Part shown: piece by piece, positions 13,960-21,943 of the stretch | How positions within the stretch are numbered: the first letter of the stretch is position 1 | Layout of the letters: each line of letters begins with the position of its first letter | IMG/VR virus record: IMGVR_UViG_3300029448_000356 | Span: 1 to 26,616 of that record | DNA: 26,616 nt | DNA from: a virus | Reading direction: 5' to 3' (one strand) | Translations under genes and position numbers: made by a program | The notes under the pieces: generated by a model | Told to the model about the DNA's origin: nothing | What the model saw: the letters and a program-made list of their open reading frames with translations, nothing else | The model's database searches: none

Positions 13960-16052
13960 GGCGTGAAGTACAATTATATATACAAGATACTCGAGTTGAT
14001 TTATTCCAAGATGAAAGCATTAGTATCACAGATTCAATACAAAATGTTTCAGACATAAGTAAGGTCTTTACACCTTTCTCTAAGCAGTTTAACCTACCTG
14101 CATCTCAAGTAAACAACAAGCTGTTTAAACACTACTACAACTTTGACATACAAGGTGGCTTTGATGCAAGATTTAGAGTAGATGCAAGAATCGAAATAAA
14201 CCACGTTCCTTTTAGATCAGGACAAATAAGATTAGATGGTGTAAGTATGAAAGACAATCTACCTCACACTTATAAAGTTGTGTTCTTTGGAAAACCAAGT
14301 GATATAAAAGATATATTTGGAGATGAGGACTTAAGTTCTTTAAATCCTTTGTCAACTTATGATATTAAAAGCGATACAGTAACAGCAGATGTCCAAAATG
14401 CATTTAAAACAGGTTTACAAAGTACAGGCGTTAATGCTACGCTTACAGAAAATCGAAATATTGTAGTCCCTTTAATAAGTTTAGAAAATTATTATTCGTA
14501 TGACACCCCAAGTACAACTGAATTAGATAATGTTAATTGGAATAATTTGCGAAAAGATTTAAAACCTGCTATAAAACTAAAAAGAGTTATAGAAGCCATC
14601 GAAACTCAATACAATATAGATTTTAATATGACAGATGAGGGTAGTATTAAAACATTTTTTGGTAGTGATATGTTTGATGAGCTTTACCTTTGGTTGCATA
14701 GGGAAAAGATCTCATACAATAACTTGAACAGCACAACAAAACACTTTGGTATAAATTATACTTCTTTAGGAGTTAAAAAAACCCTTAATGATTACACATA
14801 TTTAGGTGGCTCAGGAGATGTTTTATCAGGGGGTAAACTAACAATCAACGAGGGCGAATCTTACACCCTAAGATTTAGATTTATTGCAAATTATGCTAAT
14901 GCACCTATAGAAATAATATCAAGAGATAAAACGACAAATGAATTATTAGGTGTTCAAGAAAGGACATCAAGTACAAGTGTTATGGTTGTTAGGTTTGAAT
15001 CTTTACAAAGTGGTAATTTGTCATCAAGAGTATTTGACCCTGAAATAAGGTTTAACAACAACACAAGTCAAGCTATAAGTTTTTCTGCACTTAACACTTT
15101 AGCTAACTTTGGTTTACAAATAGACAAAACTGTCAATGGTGTAATAACACAACACTATTACGGCAACAATGCTTTTCAATTAGCGTATATGGTTTTTATA
15201 CAAGATTATTTACCTAAAATGAAAGTAATAGATTTTGTAACAGGCTTATTTAAGATGTTTAATTTAGTTGCTTACACTAAAAAAGGTAGTAGTACAATTT
15301 ACATACAAACCTTTGATGATTATATGACACTTGGAACATCAAGAGATATAACAAAATACATAGACATCAATGAAAGCACTATTGATCGCCCTGTACCTTA
15401 CAACCAAATAAACTTTAAATACTCATCTCCTGTTACTCAAACAAGCCTAAGATTTATAAATGACTATGCTCAAGTATTTGGTGATTTAAACTATTCAGCT
15501 CCTGAAAAATATGATGGACAAGCATTTAGTATAGATGTACCTTTTGAAAGAAGTGTACTTATAAATTTACGAGATAATTCAGGGGCTTTAACAAATAACG
15601 TAGAGGCTTGGTGGGTAGATGATGCAGGAAAAACAGCTTTAGGTAAGCCTTATATATTTTTTAATAGGGTTGTAGATTCAAGTAGTAATACAGTAACCTC
15701 ATCAAATTATACAAGTTATAATGCACCATCAAACGTATCAAGTGATGAAAACCACACTTTAAACTTTGGTGCTGAATATGATGAGTTTAACGGAGATGTA
15801 AACACTAATAGTTTGTTTAGTAGGTTTTATGAGCAGTACATTATACAGACATTTAATCAAAATGGTAGGATAATAAAAGTATCAGCTAACCTGCCTGTAA
15901 GTTTTGTTTTAAATTATAGCGTAAATGACGTTATAGTTATCAATGCACAAGAGTATTATATTAACGCAATACAGACAGATATAACAACAGGCAAATCACA
16001 ATTAGAACTAATCGTAAAAAAAGTAGCTTACACAAATAGCGTATTAACATAA
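13956..16052 (+). CDS. Large tail tip/baseplate-hub-like protein
   Basis: 698 residues. The N-terminal 130 residues are well ordered and beta-rich: REVQLYIQDTRVDLFQDES, then SDISKVFTPFSKQFNLPAS, RSGQIRLDGVSMKDNLPHTY and KVVFFGKPSDIKDIFGD. The middle (about 170-400) is more variable, and a long C-terminal part includes PVPYNQINFKYSSP and a final beta-region. It is in the position and size range of a siphovirus tail-tip or hub protein. I recall similar proteins before the tape measure in Bacteroidetes phages. No lysozyme or peptidase motif is visible. Its TAA overlaps the next small gene (TAATG). Confidence 0.55.
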   Translation: MRREVQLYIQDTRVDLFQDESISITDSIQNVSDISKVFTPFSKQFNLPASQVNNKLFKHYYNFDIQGGFDARFRVDARIEINHVPFRSGQIRLDGVSMKDNLPHTYKVVFFGKPSDIKDIFGDEDLSSLNPLSTYDIKSDTVTADVQNAFKTGLQSTGVNATLTENRNIVVPLISLENYYSYDTPSTTELDNVNWNNLRKDLKPAIKLKRVIEAIETQYNIDFNMTDEGSIKTFFGSDMFDELYLWLHREKISYNNLNSTTKHFGINYTSLGVKKTLNDYTYLGGSGDVLSGGKLTINEGESYTLRFRFIANYANAPIEIISRDKTTNELLGVQERTSSTSVMVVRFESLQSGNLSSRVFDPEIRFNNNTSQAISFSALNTLANFGLQIDKTVNGVITQHYYGNNAFQLAYMVFIQDYLPKMKVIDFVTGLFKMFNLVAYTKKGSSTIYIQTFDDYMTLGTSRDITKYIDINESTIDRPVPYNQINFKYSSPVTQTSLRFINDYAQVFGDLNYSAPEKYDGQAFSIDVPFERSVLINLRDNSGALTNNVEAWWVDDAGKTALGKPYIFFNRVVDSSSNTVTSSNYTSYNAPSNVSSDENHTLNFGAEYDEFNGDVNTNSLFSRFYEQYIIQTFNQNGRIIKVSANLPVSFVLNYSVNDVIVINAQEYYINAIQTDITTGKSQLELIVKKVAYTNSVLT

Positions 16053-16192
16053 TGATAAAAAACATATTAGATTTATTGCCTTATGCAAAAGGCGAAACAG
16101 AAAACATAAGAATAGCTAAGGGAAAATACAAATACCCTGAAAGCATTAAAGAAGCGTATAACGATTTTAAAAAACAAATATGGGACAAGTAG
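16052..16192 (+). CDS. Small basic protein before tape measure
   Basis: 46 residues, start inside TAATG, and 13-nt overlap with the tape measure gene. The sequence is basic and helical: NILDLLPYAKGETENIRIAK, then KYKYPESIKEAYNDFKKQIW. The perfect tiling with both neighbours supports a real gene. The function is not recognised. By position it may assist tail assembly. Confidence 0.6.
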   Translation: MIKNILDLLPYAKGETENIRIAKGKYKYPESIKEAYNDFKKQIWDK

Positions 16193-17985
16193 TAGAAGCA
16201 GTATTAAAGTTAGATTCTAAAGATGCACAAAAAGATATAGAAAAAGTAAATCAAGGTTTACAAGAAACTAACGAAACTTTAGAAGATACAGGCAAAACAG
16301 CTAAAAAATCAGAAAAAGGTTTAAGTACATTAAGCAAAGGTATTAAAGGGATAGGTACTGCATTTAAAGCAGCAGGTATCGGTGCAGTAGTAGCTTTGTT
16401 TGGAGCATTAGCAGCAGCACTATCTAAAAACCAACAAGTAATGGATACTGTAGCTGTTGTTACAGGGACAATCTCGCAAGTATTTACAGAAATAGGAAAC
16501 GTATTAGTAAACGTATATAATAGCGTATCTTCTACGACAGAAAACTTTGATGCACTTGGTAGGGTAGTAAGCAATGTATTTAAGATTGCTATAGCACCAT
16601 TTAAATTAGCTATTGATGGTTTGGCATTAGGTTTTTATAATGCACAGTTAGCTTGGGAGCAATCGTTTCTTGGTAGTGGAGATACAGAAAAGATAGAAGC
16701 TCTTAACTCTAAAATAGATGAAACAAAACAAAGTCTTTTAGACACAGCAGTCGGAGTTGCAGAAGCAGGATCAGCAATAGCAACAGATTTTACAGAAGCA
16801 GTAAGCGAGGTAACAAATATAGGATCACAAGTAGTAGAGGGATTAAGTGAGATAAGTGTTAAGTCAATAGCAGAAAACGTAAAAGCAAACCAACAACTTA
16901 AAAAATCAGCAGATGAAGCAAGAATAATAAATCAAGGTTTAATAGAGCAATTTGACAGACAAGCTGAACAACAAAGACAAATAAGAGACAATGATCTTAA
17001 AAGTATAGATGATAGAATAGCTGCTAATAATAAATTAAAAGCAACACTTGAGGAACAAGAGACATCTATGTTAGCTAATGCTGATTTAATGATAAAACAA
17101 GCAGAGTCGCAATTTAAATTATCAGGTCTTGAAGAAGATAGGTTAGCATTATTAGAGGCAAGAAACGAAAAGAAAGCAATAGAAGCACAGATAGAGGGTT
17201 TTATGTCAGAGCAAGAATCTAACAGAGTTGCGCTATTAAAAGAAAAAATAGAATTAGAATTATCTAACGATGAGGCTACAGCATTAAGGCAAAATGAGCA
17301 GAGAAACTTCAATACAGAAATGGAGCAAAACGAAGTTACAAGAATGCAAATGATGTTAGAAAATCTTGAAACTGAAAGAGATGTTGAAACAGAAAGATTA
17401 AAAATTAAAAGAGATTCATACGAAGAAGGAACACAAGCATTTATAGATGCAAACAATGAGTTATTAGATTATCAACAAGCTAACGCAAACCAACAAGAGA
17501 AAATAGAAAAAGATTTAGGTAAAGCAAAAGAGGGGCAACTTAAAGAAACATTAGGAAACATAGCAAGTATTGTAGGTCAAAACTCTAAGTTTGGAAAAGC
17601 CATAGCAGTAGTACAAGCAATACAAGATACTTTTGCAGGTGCAAACAAAGCCTTAGCGCAAGGAGGTATTTTTGGTTTTGTCGGAGCAGCAGCAGTTATA
17701 GCAGCAGGTATAGCGAATGTAAAAAATATTACATCATCTAAAACACCAAAACCTCCTGCAAGTTTAGGAGCAAGATCAACAGGAGGCGAATCTACACCTG
17801 CTATTCCTGCATCAACTACAGCATCATTACCTCCCTCATTTAGCACAGTAGGTACAAGTGGTACAAATCAATTAGCAGACTTATTAGGTAATCAACCTCC
17901 ACCAAGAGCATTTGTCGTTTCAGGAGATGTGAGTACAGCACAAGAGTTAGATAGAAATATTGTAAGTAGTGCAAGTTTAGGATAA
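16180..17985 (+). CDS. Tape measure protein
   Basis: 601 residues. The N-terminal part (1-55) is a charged helix. A glycine/alanine-rich hydrophobic segment follows (about 62-81, FKAAGIGAVVALFGALAAAL), as in most tape measures. The centre (about 240-460) is a long alpha-helical coiled coil rich in Glu, Lys, Gln and Asn. Near 465-515 there is a second hydrophobic/Ala-rich stretch (GKAIAVVQAIQDTFAG, FGFVGAAAVIAAGIANVK), then a Pro/Ser/Thr-rich tail. With the usual ratio of about 1.5 angstrom per residue, tail length would be near 90 nm. No peptidase or lysozyme domain is seen. Confidence 0.88.
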   Translation: MGQVVEAVLKLDSKDAQKDIEKVNQGLQETNETLEDTGKTAKKSEKGLSTLSKGIKGIGTAFKAAGIGAVVALFGALAAALSKNQQVMDTVAVVTGTISQVFTEIGNVLVNVYNSVSSTTENFDALGRVVSNVFKIAIAPFKLAIDGLALGFYNAQLAWEQSFLGSGDTEKIEALNSKIDETKQSLLDTAVGVAEAGSAIATDFTEAVSEVTNIGSQVVEGLSEISVKSIAENVKANQQLKKSADEARIINQGLIEQFDRQAEQQRQIRDNDLKSIDDRIAANNKLKATLEEQETSMLANADLMIKQAESQFKLSGLEEDRLALLEARNEKKAIEAQIEGFMSEQESNRVALLKEKIELELSNDEATALRQNEQRNFNTEMEQNEVTRMQMMLENLETERDVETERLKIKRDSYEEGTQAFIDANNELLDYQQANANQQEKIEKDLGKAKEGQLKETLGNIASIVGQNSKFGKAIAVVQAIQDTFAGANKALAQGGIFGFVGAAAVIAAGIANVKNITSSKTPKPPASLGARSTGGESTPAIPASTTASLPPSFSTVGTSGTNQLADLLGNQPPPRAFVVSGDVSTAQELDRNIVSSASLG

Positions 17986-18003
17986 ACAAAAAAATAAATT
18001 AAT

Positions 18004-18019
18004 ACGTTATACATATATG
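18004..18019 (+). promoter_or_regulatory. ACGTTAT-N6-ATG motif before protease
   Basis: ACGTTAT at 18004-18010, six bases, then ATG at 18017, within the 31-nt gap after the tape measure. The preceding AAT (TAATACGTTATA) also matches the last iteron at 2291-2302. Confidence 0.65.
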
Positions 18020-18622
18020 AGAATAGTTGAATTAATCTTAGGCGATGATGAGTTAACAGGAATAGAAGCTATTTCAGTAGTTGAGAATCCTGCAATAGAA
18101 GAAGATTTTATTGCACTTAAAAGCGAAGAAATAAAACTTGCTGAAGTAGATAAAGAAAAACGTATTCTAATGGGTGCTTTACTAATTCCTAACAAACCAA
18201 TCTATCGTAAAAAAGGCGAAGAAGAATATTACATATATTTCTCAAGAGACACAGTAATCAAAGCATCACAGCTTTATTTAATGAATGGTAATCAATCTAA
18301 AGCCACATTAGAACACCAACATACGATCAACGGACTAACATTAGTAGAATCTTGGTTAGTAGAAGATGAGGTACACGATAAATCTCGTAAGTATGGGTTG
18401 AATGTTCCTGTAGGTACTTGGATGGGTGCTGTTAAAGTAAACAACGATGAAATATGGAACAACTTTGTTAAAACAGGTAAGGTTAAAGGTTTCTCAATAG
18501 AGGGTTACTTCGCAGACAAAATGGAAAGACCTAAAGAGCCTGTAAACGACTTTGAGGAAGAAGCAGAGGAAAAATTATCTGTCATTAGAGGTATTATTAA
18601 AGATGGCGAGAAACATAGTTAG
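18017..18622 (+). CDS. Prohead serine protease, XkdF/S78_2-like
   Basis: 201 residues. The pattern is that of XkdF-type phage proteases: EAISVVENPAIEEDF (17-31), IYFSRDTVIKASQLYLMNG, ATLEHQHTINGLTLVESWLV with the likely catalytic His100 or His102, and GKVKGFSIEGYF with the likely nucleophile Ser160. The C-terminal tail is acidic. It should cleave the scaffold and capsid precursor during head maturation. It is located two small genes plus one coiled-coil gene upstream of the scaffold and capsid, and carries an ACGTTAT motif 6 nt before its start. Confidence 0.85.
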   Translation: MRIVELILGDDELTGIEAISVVENPAIEEDFIALKSEEIKLAEVDKEKRILMGALLIPNKPIYRKKGEEEYYIYFSRDTVIKASQLYLMNGNQSKATLEHQHTINGLTLVESWLVEDEVHDKSRKYGLNVPVGTWMGAVKVNNDEIWNNFVKTGKVKGFSIEGYFADKMERPKEPVNDFEEEAEEKLSVIRGIIKDGEKHS

Positions 18623-18722
18623 TGTTTATATAAAACCAAAAAGAAAATCACATCCACACAGCAAAAATGCGAGTGTAGGACAAAACAAATATAAAAAACC
18701 CTATAGAGGTCAAGGCAGATGA
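18603..18722 (+). CDS. Small very basic phage protein
   Basis: 39 residues, starting 20 nt inside the protease gene. It is strongly basic: IKPKRKSHPHSKNASVGQNK, ending YKKPYRGQGR. I recognise the K.YKK.YRGQG ending as a recurrent small protein of Bacteroidetes phages with no known function. It could bind nucleic acid. It overlaps the next gene by 4 nt (ATGA). Confidence 0.7.
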   Translation: MARNIVSVYIKPKRKSHPHSKNASVGQNKYKKPYRGQGR

Positions 18723-18850
18723 AAAAATTTGAAACACCAAGTAAGACAAGTCCAAGAGGAGGACGTAGAGGTTGTTTATGTAAAGATGAAACCTATTCAG
18801 TAAAGTGCTGTAAGGGAAATATAATAAATCAAGGAATCGGTAAAATATAA
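18719..18850 (+). CDS. Small cysteine-rich phage protein
   Basis: 43 residues, start in ATGA with the previous gene. GGRRGCLCKDETYSVKCCKG has four cysteines in a CxC...CC arrangement, and the protein ends NQGIGKI. This pattern (GCLC....TYS.KCC.G....QGIG) is familiar from many Bacteroidetes phages. Its conservation between protease and capsid genes suggests a small virion or head-assembly protein. The cysteines could bind a metal or form disulfides. Confidence 0.7.
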   Translation: MKKFETPSKTSPRGGRRGCLCKDETYSVKCCKGNIINQGIGKI

Positions 18851-18853
18851 GTT

Positions 18854-19270
18854 ATGAGAAAAAAAGCAATGAATTATGTAGCACAAGTTACAGAACTATC
18901 TACAGAAAAAGTAGAGTTAGCAATTTTAGATGATATACAAAAACAAATAAATGTTTTAAGTAAAGGACTTGCAGATATGCAAAAAAAATCATCTGCACAG
19001 TTGAAAGCACTTGACAATGCTTCATCTGCAATTTCTAAATTAAAAAGGGCAAATTCAGATGCAAGTAGATCAAGTGTGCAAAATGAAACTAATAAAACTT
19101 TAAACCTTATGGCAAGAGCTGAAGAAGCTGCAAAAGAATTAGGAATGAGTCCTACTAATGTAAAGGGTTTAAGAGAGTTAGAAAAATTGTTAGGCGAAAT
19201 CAAAAAAAGAGCAGAATTTATTGAAAGAATAAAACAAGACTCAAAAGTTTTTGGAGATAGAGCAATATAA
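18854..19270 (+). CDS. Coiled-coil protein of the head region
   Basis: 138 residues, nearly all helical, with heptad-like patterns (ILDDIQKQINVLSKGLADMQ and RELEKLLGEIKKRAEFIERI). Basic and acidic residues are balanced. No domain is recognised. It lies between the protease and the scaffold genes, so a role in head assembly, or as an internal head protein, is inferred. Confidence 0.6.
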   Translation: MRKKAMNYVAQVTELSTEKVELAILDDIQKQINVLSKGLADMQKKSSAQLKALDNASSAISKLKRANSDASRSSVQNETNKTLNLMARAEEAAKELGMSPTNVKGLRELEKLLGEIKKRAEFIERIKQDSKVFGDRAI

Positions 19271-19297
19271 ACACAAAATGCAAATATAAATTTTAAC

Positions 19298-19313
19298 ACG
19301 TTATAGTAATATG
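19298..19313 (+). promoter_or_regulatory. ACGTTAT-N6-ATG motif before scaffold
   Basis: ACGTTAT at 19298-19304, six bases, then ATG 19311. The 40-nt gap upstream has no terminator. Confidence 0.65.
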
Positions 19314-19904
19314 AAATCAACAGAAATCTTAAACAAAATCAAAACTTTCTTAGGAGAGGATCAAATAGAGGAAACTCAAGTTGAAGAAACTCAATTAGAA
19401 GAACAAGTAGAAGAATCTACTGAGGAAGTCAAGTTAGCACAAGCTACACTTGAAAATGGTACAATCTTAGAAGCTGAGGCTTTTGAAGCAGGAAACGAAA
19501 TCTTTATTGTTACTGAAGATGAAAGAGTAGCAGTACCTGTAGGCGAATATCAAATGGAAGATGGTCAAATGCTCGTAGTAAGCGAGGAGGGAATCATCGG
19601 AGAGATTAAGTCAGCAGAGGCTGAAGAAGAAGTGGAAGCTGAAGAAGAAATAGAGGCTTATGTATCAAAAGAAGAATTTAACTCTGCCATTGATGAGATC
19701 AAAGGTATGATAAACGAGCTAAAGGAAGTCAAAGAAGAAATGGCTGAAGCAGAGGAGCAAGTAAAACAAGAACTTAGCGAAACTCCTGCTGTAGAGCCTA
19801 TCTCACACAATCCTGAAGCTAAACAAGAATTTAAAGTAAATTTTGGTCAAAACAGACCTGAGACTGCTTTAGATAGAGTAATGAAAAAATTAACCAATAA
19901 TTAA
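19311..19904 (+). CDS. Putative capsid scaffolding protein
   Basis: 197 residues, extremely acidic, with Glu-rich low-complexity segments (23-40 and 104-116). A central beta-like portion (LENGTILEAEAFEAGNEIFI, then VAVPVGEYQMEDGQMLVVSE) is followed by a coiled coil (FNSAIDEIKGMINELKEVKE) and a distinct C-terminus (FKVNFGQNRPETALDRVMKK) that could contact the capsid protein. The position just upstream of the major capsid gene and the composition fit a scaffold removed by the protease. The GNEIFIVTEDER..PVGEY part resembles a known domain of Bacteroidetes phage scaffolds, from memory. Confidence 0.65.
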   Translation: MKSTEILNKIKTFLGEDQIEETQVEETQLEEQVEESTEEVKLAQATLENGTILEAEAFEAGNEIFIVTEDERVAVPVGEYQMEDGQMLVVSEEGIIGEIKSAEAEEEVEAEEEIEAYVSKEEFNSAIDEIKGMINELKEVKEEMAEAEEQVKQELSETPAVEPISHNPEAKQEFKVNFGQNRPETALDRVMKKLTNN

Positions 19905-19915
19905 AATTAAATAAA

Positions 19916-20839
19916 ATGCCAAATCCAACAATTACAGCAAGTAGTTATGCAGGAGAGTTTGCAGGAAAGTATATTGCTGCATCTTTATTGACAGCAAAGA
20001 CCTTAGATGATGCTGCTATTACTATTATGCCAAACATTAAGTACAAAGCTGCTATGAAAGTAGGAGCATTTTCAAATTTAGTAAGAAGTGCTGACTGTGA
20101 CTTCGATTCTACGACTTCAGGTCTTACACTTACTGAAAAAGTATTAACACCAACTGAATTACAGGTAAACCTACAGATTTGTAAAAAAGAATTACATTCT
20201 GATTGGGAAGCTGCACAAATGGGATTCTCTGCTTTTGATAACCTACCACCACTATTCTCAGATTTCGTTATCGCAAGAGTAGCTGCTGAGGTTGCAAGTG
20301 CAACTGAAACTTCTATATGGGCAGGCGCAGCAGGAGAAGGAAACTTTGATGGCTTAAAAACTTTAGCTGCTGCTGACGGAACTGTAGTAGACGTTGCAAA
20401 AACAACTGTAACTTCTGCAAACGTAGTTGCTCAATTAGGAGCTATCGTTGATGCAATTCCAAGTGCGGTTTACGGAGCAGATGACCTTATTATTTATGTA
20501 TCATCAAACATCTATAGAGCTTACATTAGAGCTTTAGGTGGATTTGGTGCAGCAGGTTTAGGTGCAGCAGGTTACGACAACAAAGGTAACAACCAATCAT
20601 TAGGAGGTTTATTCTTTGATGGTATCAAGATTTACCCAACATCAGGTTTAGCTGACAACAATGCAATGGCAGCAAGGTCAAGTAACTTATTCTTCGGAAC
20701 AGGTCTATTAAACGACAGAAACGAAGTAAAAGTAATTGATATGTCAGATATCGATGGATCACAAAACGTAAGAGTAGTAATGAGATATACAGCAGGATGC
20801 CAAATCGGTGTAGGTGCTGACGTAGTTCTTTACTCTTAA
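19916..20839 (+). CDS. Major capsid protein
   Basis: 307 residues. It is beta/alpha mixed, Ala/Gly-rich and slightly acidic, with better-optimised codons than the neighbours. The N-terminus is ITASSYAGEFAGKYIAASLL; the centre has ELHSDWEAAQMGFSAFDNLP and SDFVIARVAAEVASATETSI; the C-terminus is VRVVMRYTAGCQIGVGADVV. This agrees with HK97-fold capsid proteins of Bacteroidetes phages as I recall them. It follows the scaffold by 11 nt and is followed by a strong terminator, as expected for the most abundant late protein. Confidence 0.85.
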   Translation: MPNPTITASSYAGEFAGKYIAASLLTAKTLDDAAITIMPNIKYKAAMKVGAFSNLVRSADCDFDSTTSGLTLTEKVLTPTELQVNLQICKKELHSDWEAAQMGFSAFDNLPPLFSDFVIARVAAEVASATETSIWAGAAGEGNFDGLKTLAAADGTVVDVAKTTVTSANVVAQLGAIVDAIPSAVYGADDLIIYVSSNIYRAYIRALGGFGAAGLGAAGYDNKGNNQSLGGLFFDGIKIYPTSGLADNNAMAARSSNLFFGTGLLNDRNEVKVIDMSDIDGSQNVRVVMRYTAGCQIGVGADVVLYS

Positions 20840-20852
20840 TAAATTAACATAT

Positions 20853-20880
20853 AAAGGGGTAGTTAACCCTACCCTTTTTT
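20853..20880 (+). terminator. Terminator after major capsid gene
   Basis: GGGTAG (20857-20862) pairs with CTACCC (20869-20874) around TTAACC. Extra A-T and G-T pairs outside the core are followed by a run of six T. Confidence 0.88.
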
Positions 20881-20894
20881 AATAACTAATAATT

Positions 20895-21473
20895 ATGCCT
20901 TGTACAATAACTCAGGGACGTGCAGTCCCTTGCAAATCAGGAGTAGGTGGTCTTAAGACTGTTTACTTTGCAGATTTCGGTACTCTTGGTGCAGCAGCAG
21001 ATAGTGGATCACAAGATCCTTTTTCTGCTACTTTTAATGGTCAGATTGATACTTTTGCTTCTTTAACAGGATCAGCACCATCTGCGAGTGGTGTTCTAAA
21101 AAAGTTTGACATTAAAGGTAATTCATCTTTAGAAACTGCAATTAACAGCTCAAGAGAAAACGGAACTACATTTTACGAATCAACACTAAACTTAACATTA
21201 ACATTCCTTGAAAAAGCAACACAAGAAGAAGTTAAATTAATCTCACACGCAAGACCACACGTTTTTGTAGAAGATTATAATGGTAATTACTTTGTAATGG
21301 GCTTAGAACACGGAGCAGAGGTTACAGGTGGATCGATTGTAAGTGGAGCTGCTATGGGAGACCTAAGTGGATTTACTTTAACTTTAGTATCACAAGAAAG
21401 AATACCGCCACCATTTGTATTAAGTACAGAGGTTGTGAATAATTCTGATACTGATCAAATAACACCGAATTAA
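20895..21473 (+). CDS. Putative major tail tube protein
   Basis: 192 residues. It begins with MPCTITQGRAVPCKSGVGGL and is strand-rich, with KKFDIKGNSSLETAINSSRE, GTTFYESTLNLTLTFLEKAT, GNYFVMGLEHGAEVTGGSIV and GDLSGFTLTLVSQERIPPPF. The order of segments (beta-sandwich with a GLEHGAEVTGG turn and a final FTLTLVSQE strand) resembles siphovirus tail tube proteins. Its position between capsid and portal, rather than beside the tape measure, is unusual, so a capsid decoration protein is the main alternative. It stands in its own unit between two terminators, which fits an abundant product. Confidence 0.55.
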   Translation: MPCTITQGRAVPCKSGVGGLKTVYFADFGTLGAAADSGSQDPFSATFNGQIDTFASLTGSAPSASGVLKKFDIKGNSSLETAINSSRENGTTFYESTLNLTLTFLEKATQEEVKLISHARPHVFVEDYNGNYFVMGLEHGAEVTGGSIVSGAAMGDLSGFTLTLVSQERIPPPFVLSTEVVNNSDTDQITPN

Positions 21474-21530
21474 AAATAATTTTTGTATATTTATAAAAGT
21501 TTTCATCAATTATATTTAGTTTTTTGAATT

Positions 21531-21560
21531 AAGGGGGAGTTTTCGGACTCCTCTTTTTTT
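21531..21560 (+). terminator. Terminator after tail-tube-like gene
   Basis: GGGGAGT (21534-21540) pairs with ACTCCTC (21547-21553) around TTTCGG, with one G-T pair, extended by A-T pairs and followed by seven T. The 57 nt between the stop and the hairpin are AT-rich and hold no gene. Confidence 0.88.
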
Positions 21561-21582
21561 ATACACAAAATCTAAAGTTTGT

Positions 21583-21598
21583 ACGTTATATAAGTATG
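21583..21598 (+). promoter_or_regulatory. ACGTTAT-N6-ATG motif before portal operon
   Basis: ACGTTAT at 21583-21589, six bases, then ATG 21596. It comes 22 nt after a terminator, so transcription must restart here. This makes it the best evidence that the motif is a promoter. Confidence 0.72.
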
Positions 21599-21943
21599 AT
21601 ACACTTAACGACATCTGCATCAGCTCAAACTTTAAAAGTAATACCAAGAAGTTACGCTTCAAGTGTTAGTATGATTCTAAGAGACGATTCAACAAACACC
21701 TCAACGACATACACAGTAAGCACTACAACAGACAAAAACTATTTAGTAGTATCAAAAGCATTAAGTCCTGTACTTGTAGAGGGTAGATTCTACGACCTAA
21801 CTCTTAAAGAGGGAAGTAGTGTAATATATAAAGATAAAGTTTTCTGTACTAATCAAACTGTTTCGAGTTATTCAGTAAATAATGCAGAATATACTGTACC
21901 AACAGGAAACGATGTCTACGATAATGATTATATTGTAATATGA
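21596..21943 (+). CDS. Small structural protein upstream of portal
   Basis: 115 residues, mostly short beta-strands (MIHLTTSASAQTLKVIPRSY, NTSTTYTVSTTTDKNYLVVS, LVEGRFYDLTLKEGSSVIYK). It is Thr/Ser/Tyr-rich, with an acidic end (YDNDYIVI). I recall such proteins next to the portal gene of Bacteroidetes phages with no known function. It may be a capsid decoration or a small virion protein. It is coupled to the portal gene by ATGA. Confidence 0.6.
   Translation: MIHLTTSASAQTLKVIPRSYASSVSMILRDDSTNTSTTYTVSTTTDKNYLVVSKALSPVLVEGRFYDLTLKEGSSVIYKDKVFCTNQTVSSYSVNNAEYTVPTGNDVYDNDYIVI

Noticed and set aside
15928-15934. Another ACGTTAT copy as a promoter
   Set aside because: It lies inside the 698-residue gene, is not followed by ATG at 6 nt, and no gene starts nearby; most likely chance.
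16932-17456. Long reverse-strand open frame (174 codons) opposite the tape measure gene
   Set aside because: It is antisense to a clear coiled-coil coding sequence; Ser/Leu-rich composition is what the reverse strand of Glu/Lys/Gln codons gives. No reverse-strand frame in the window has recognisable motifs.
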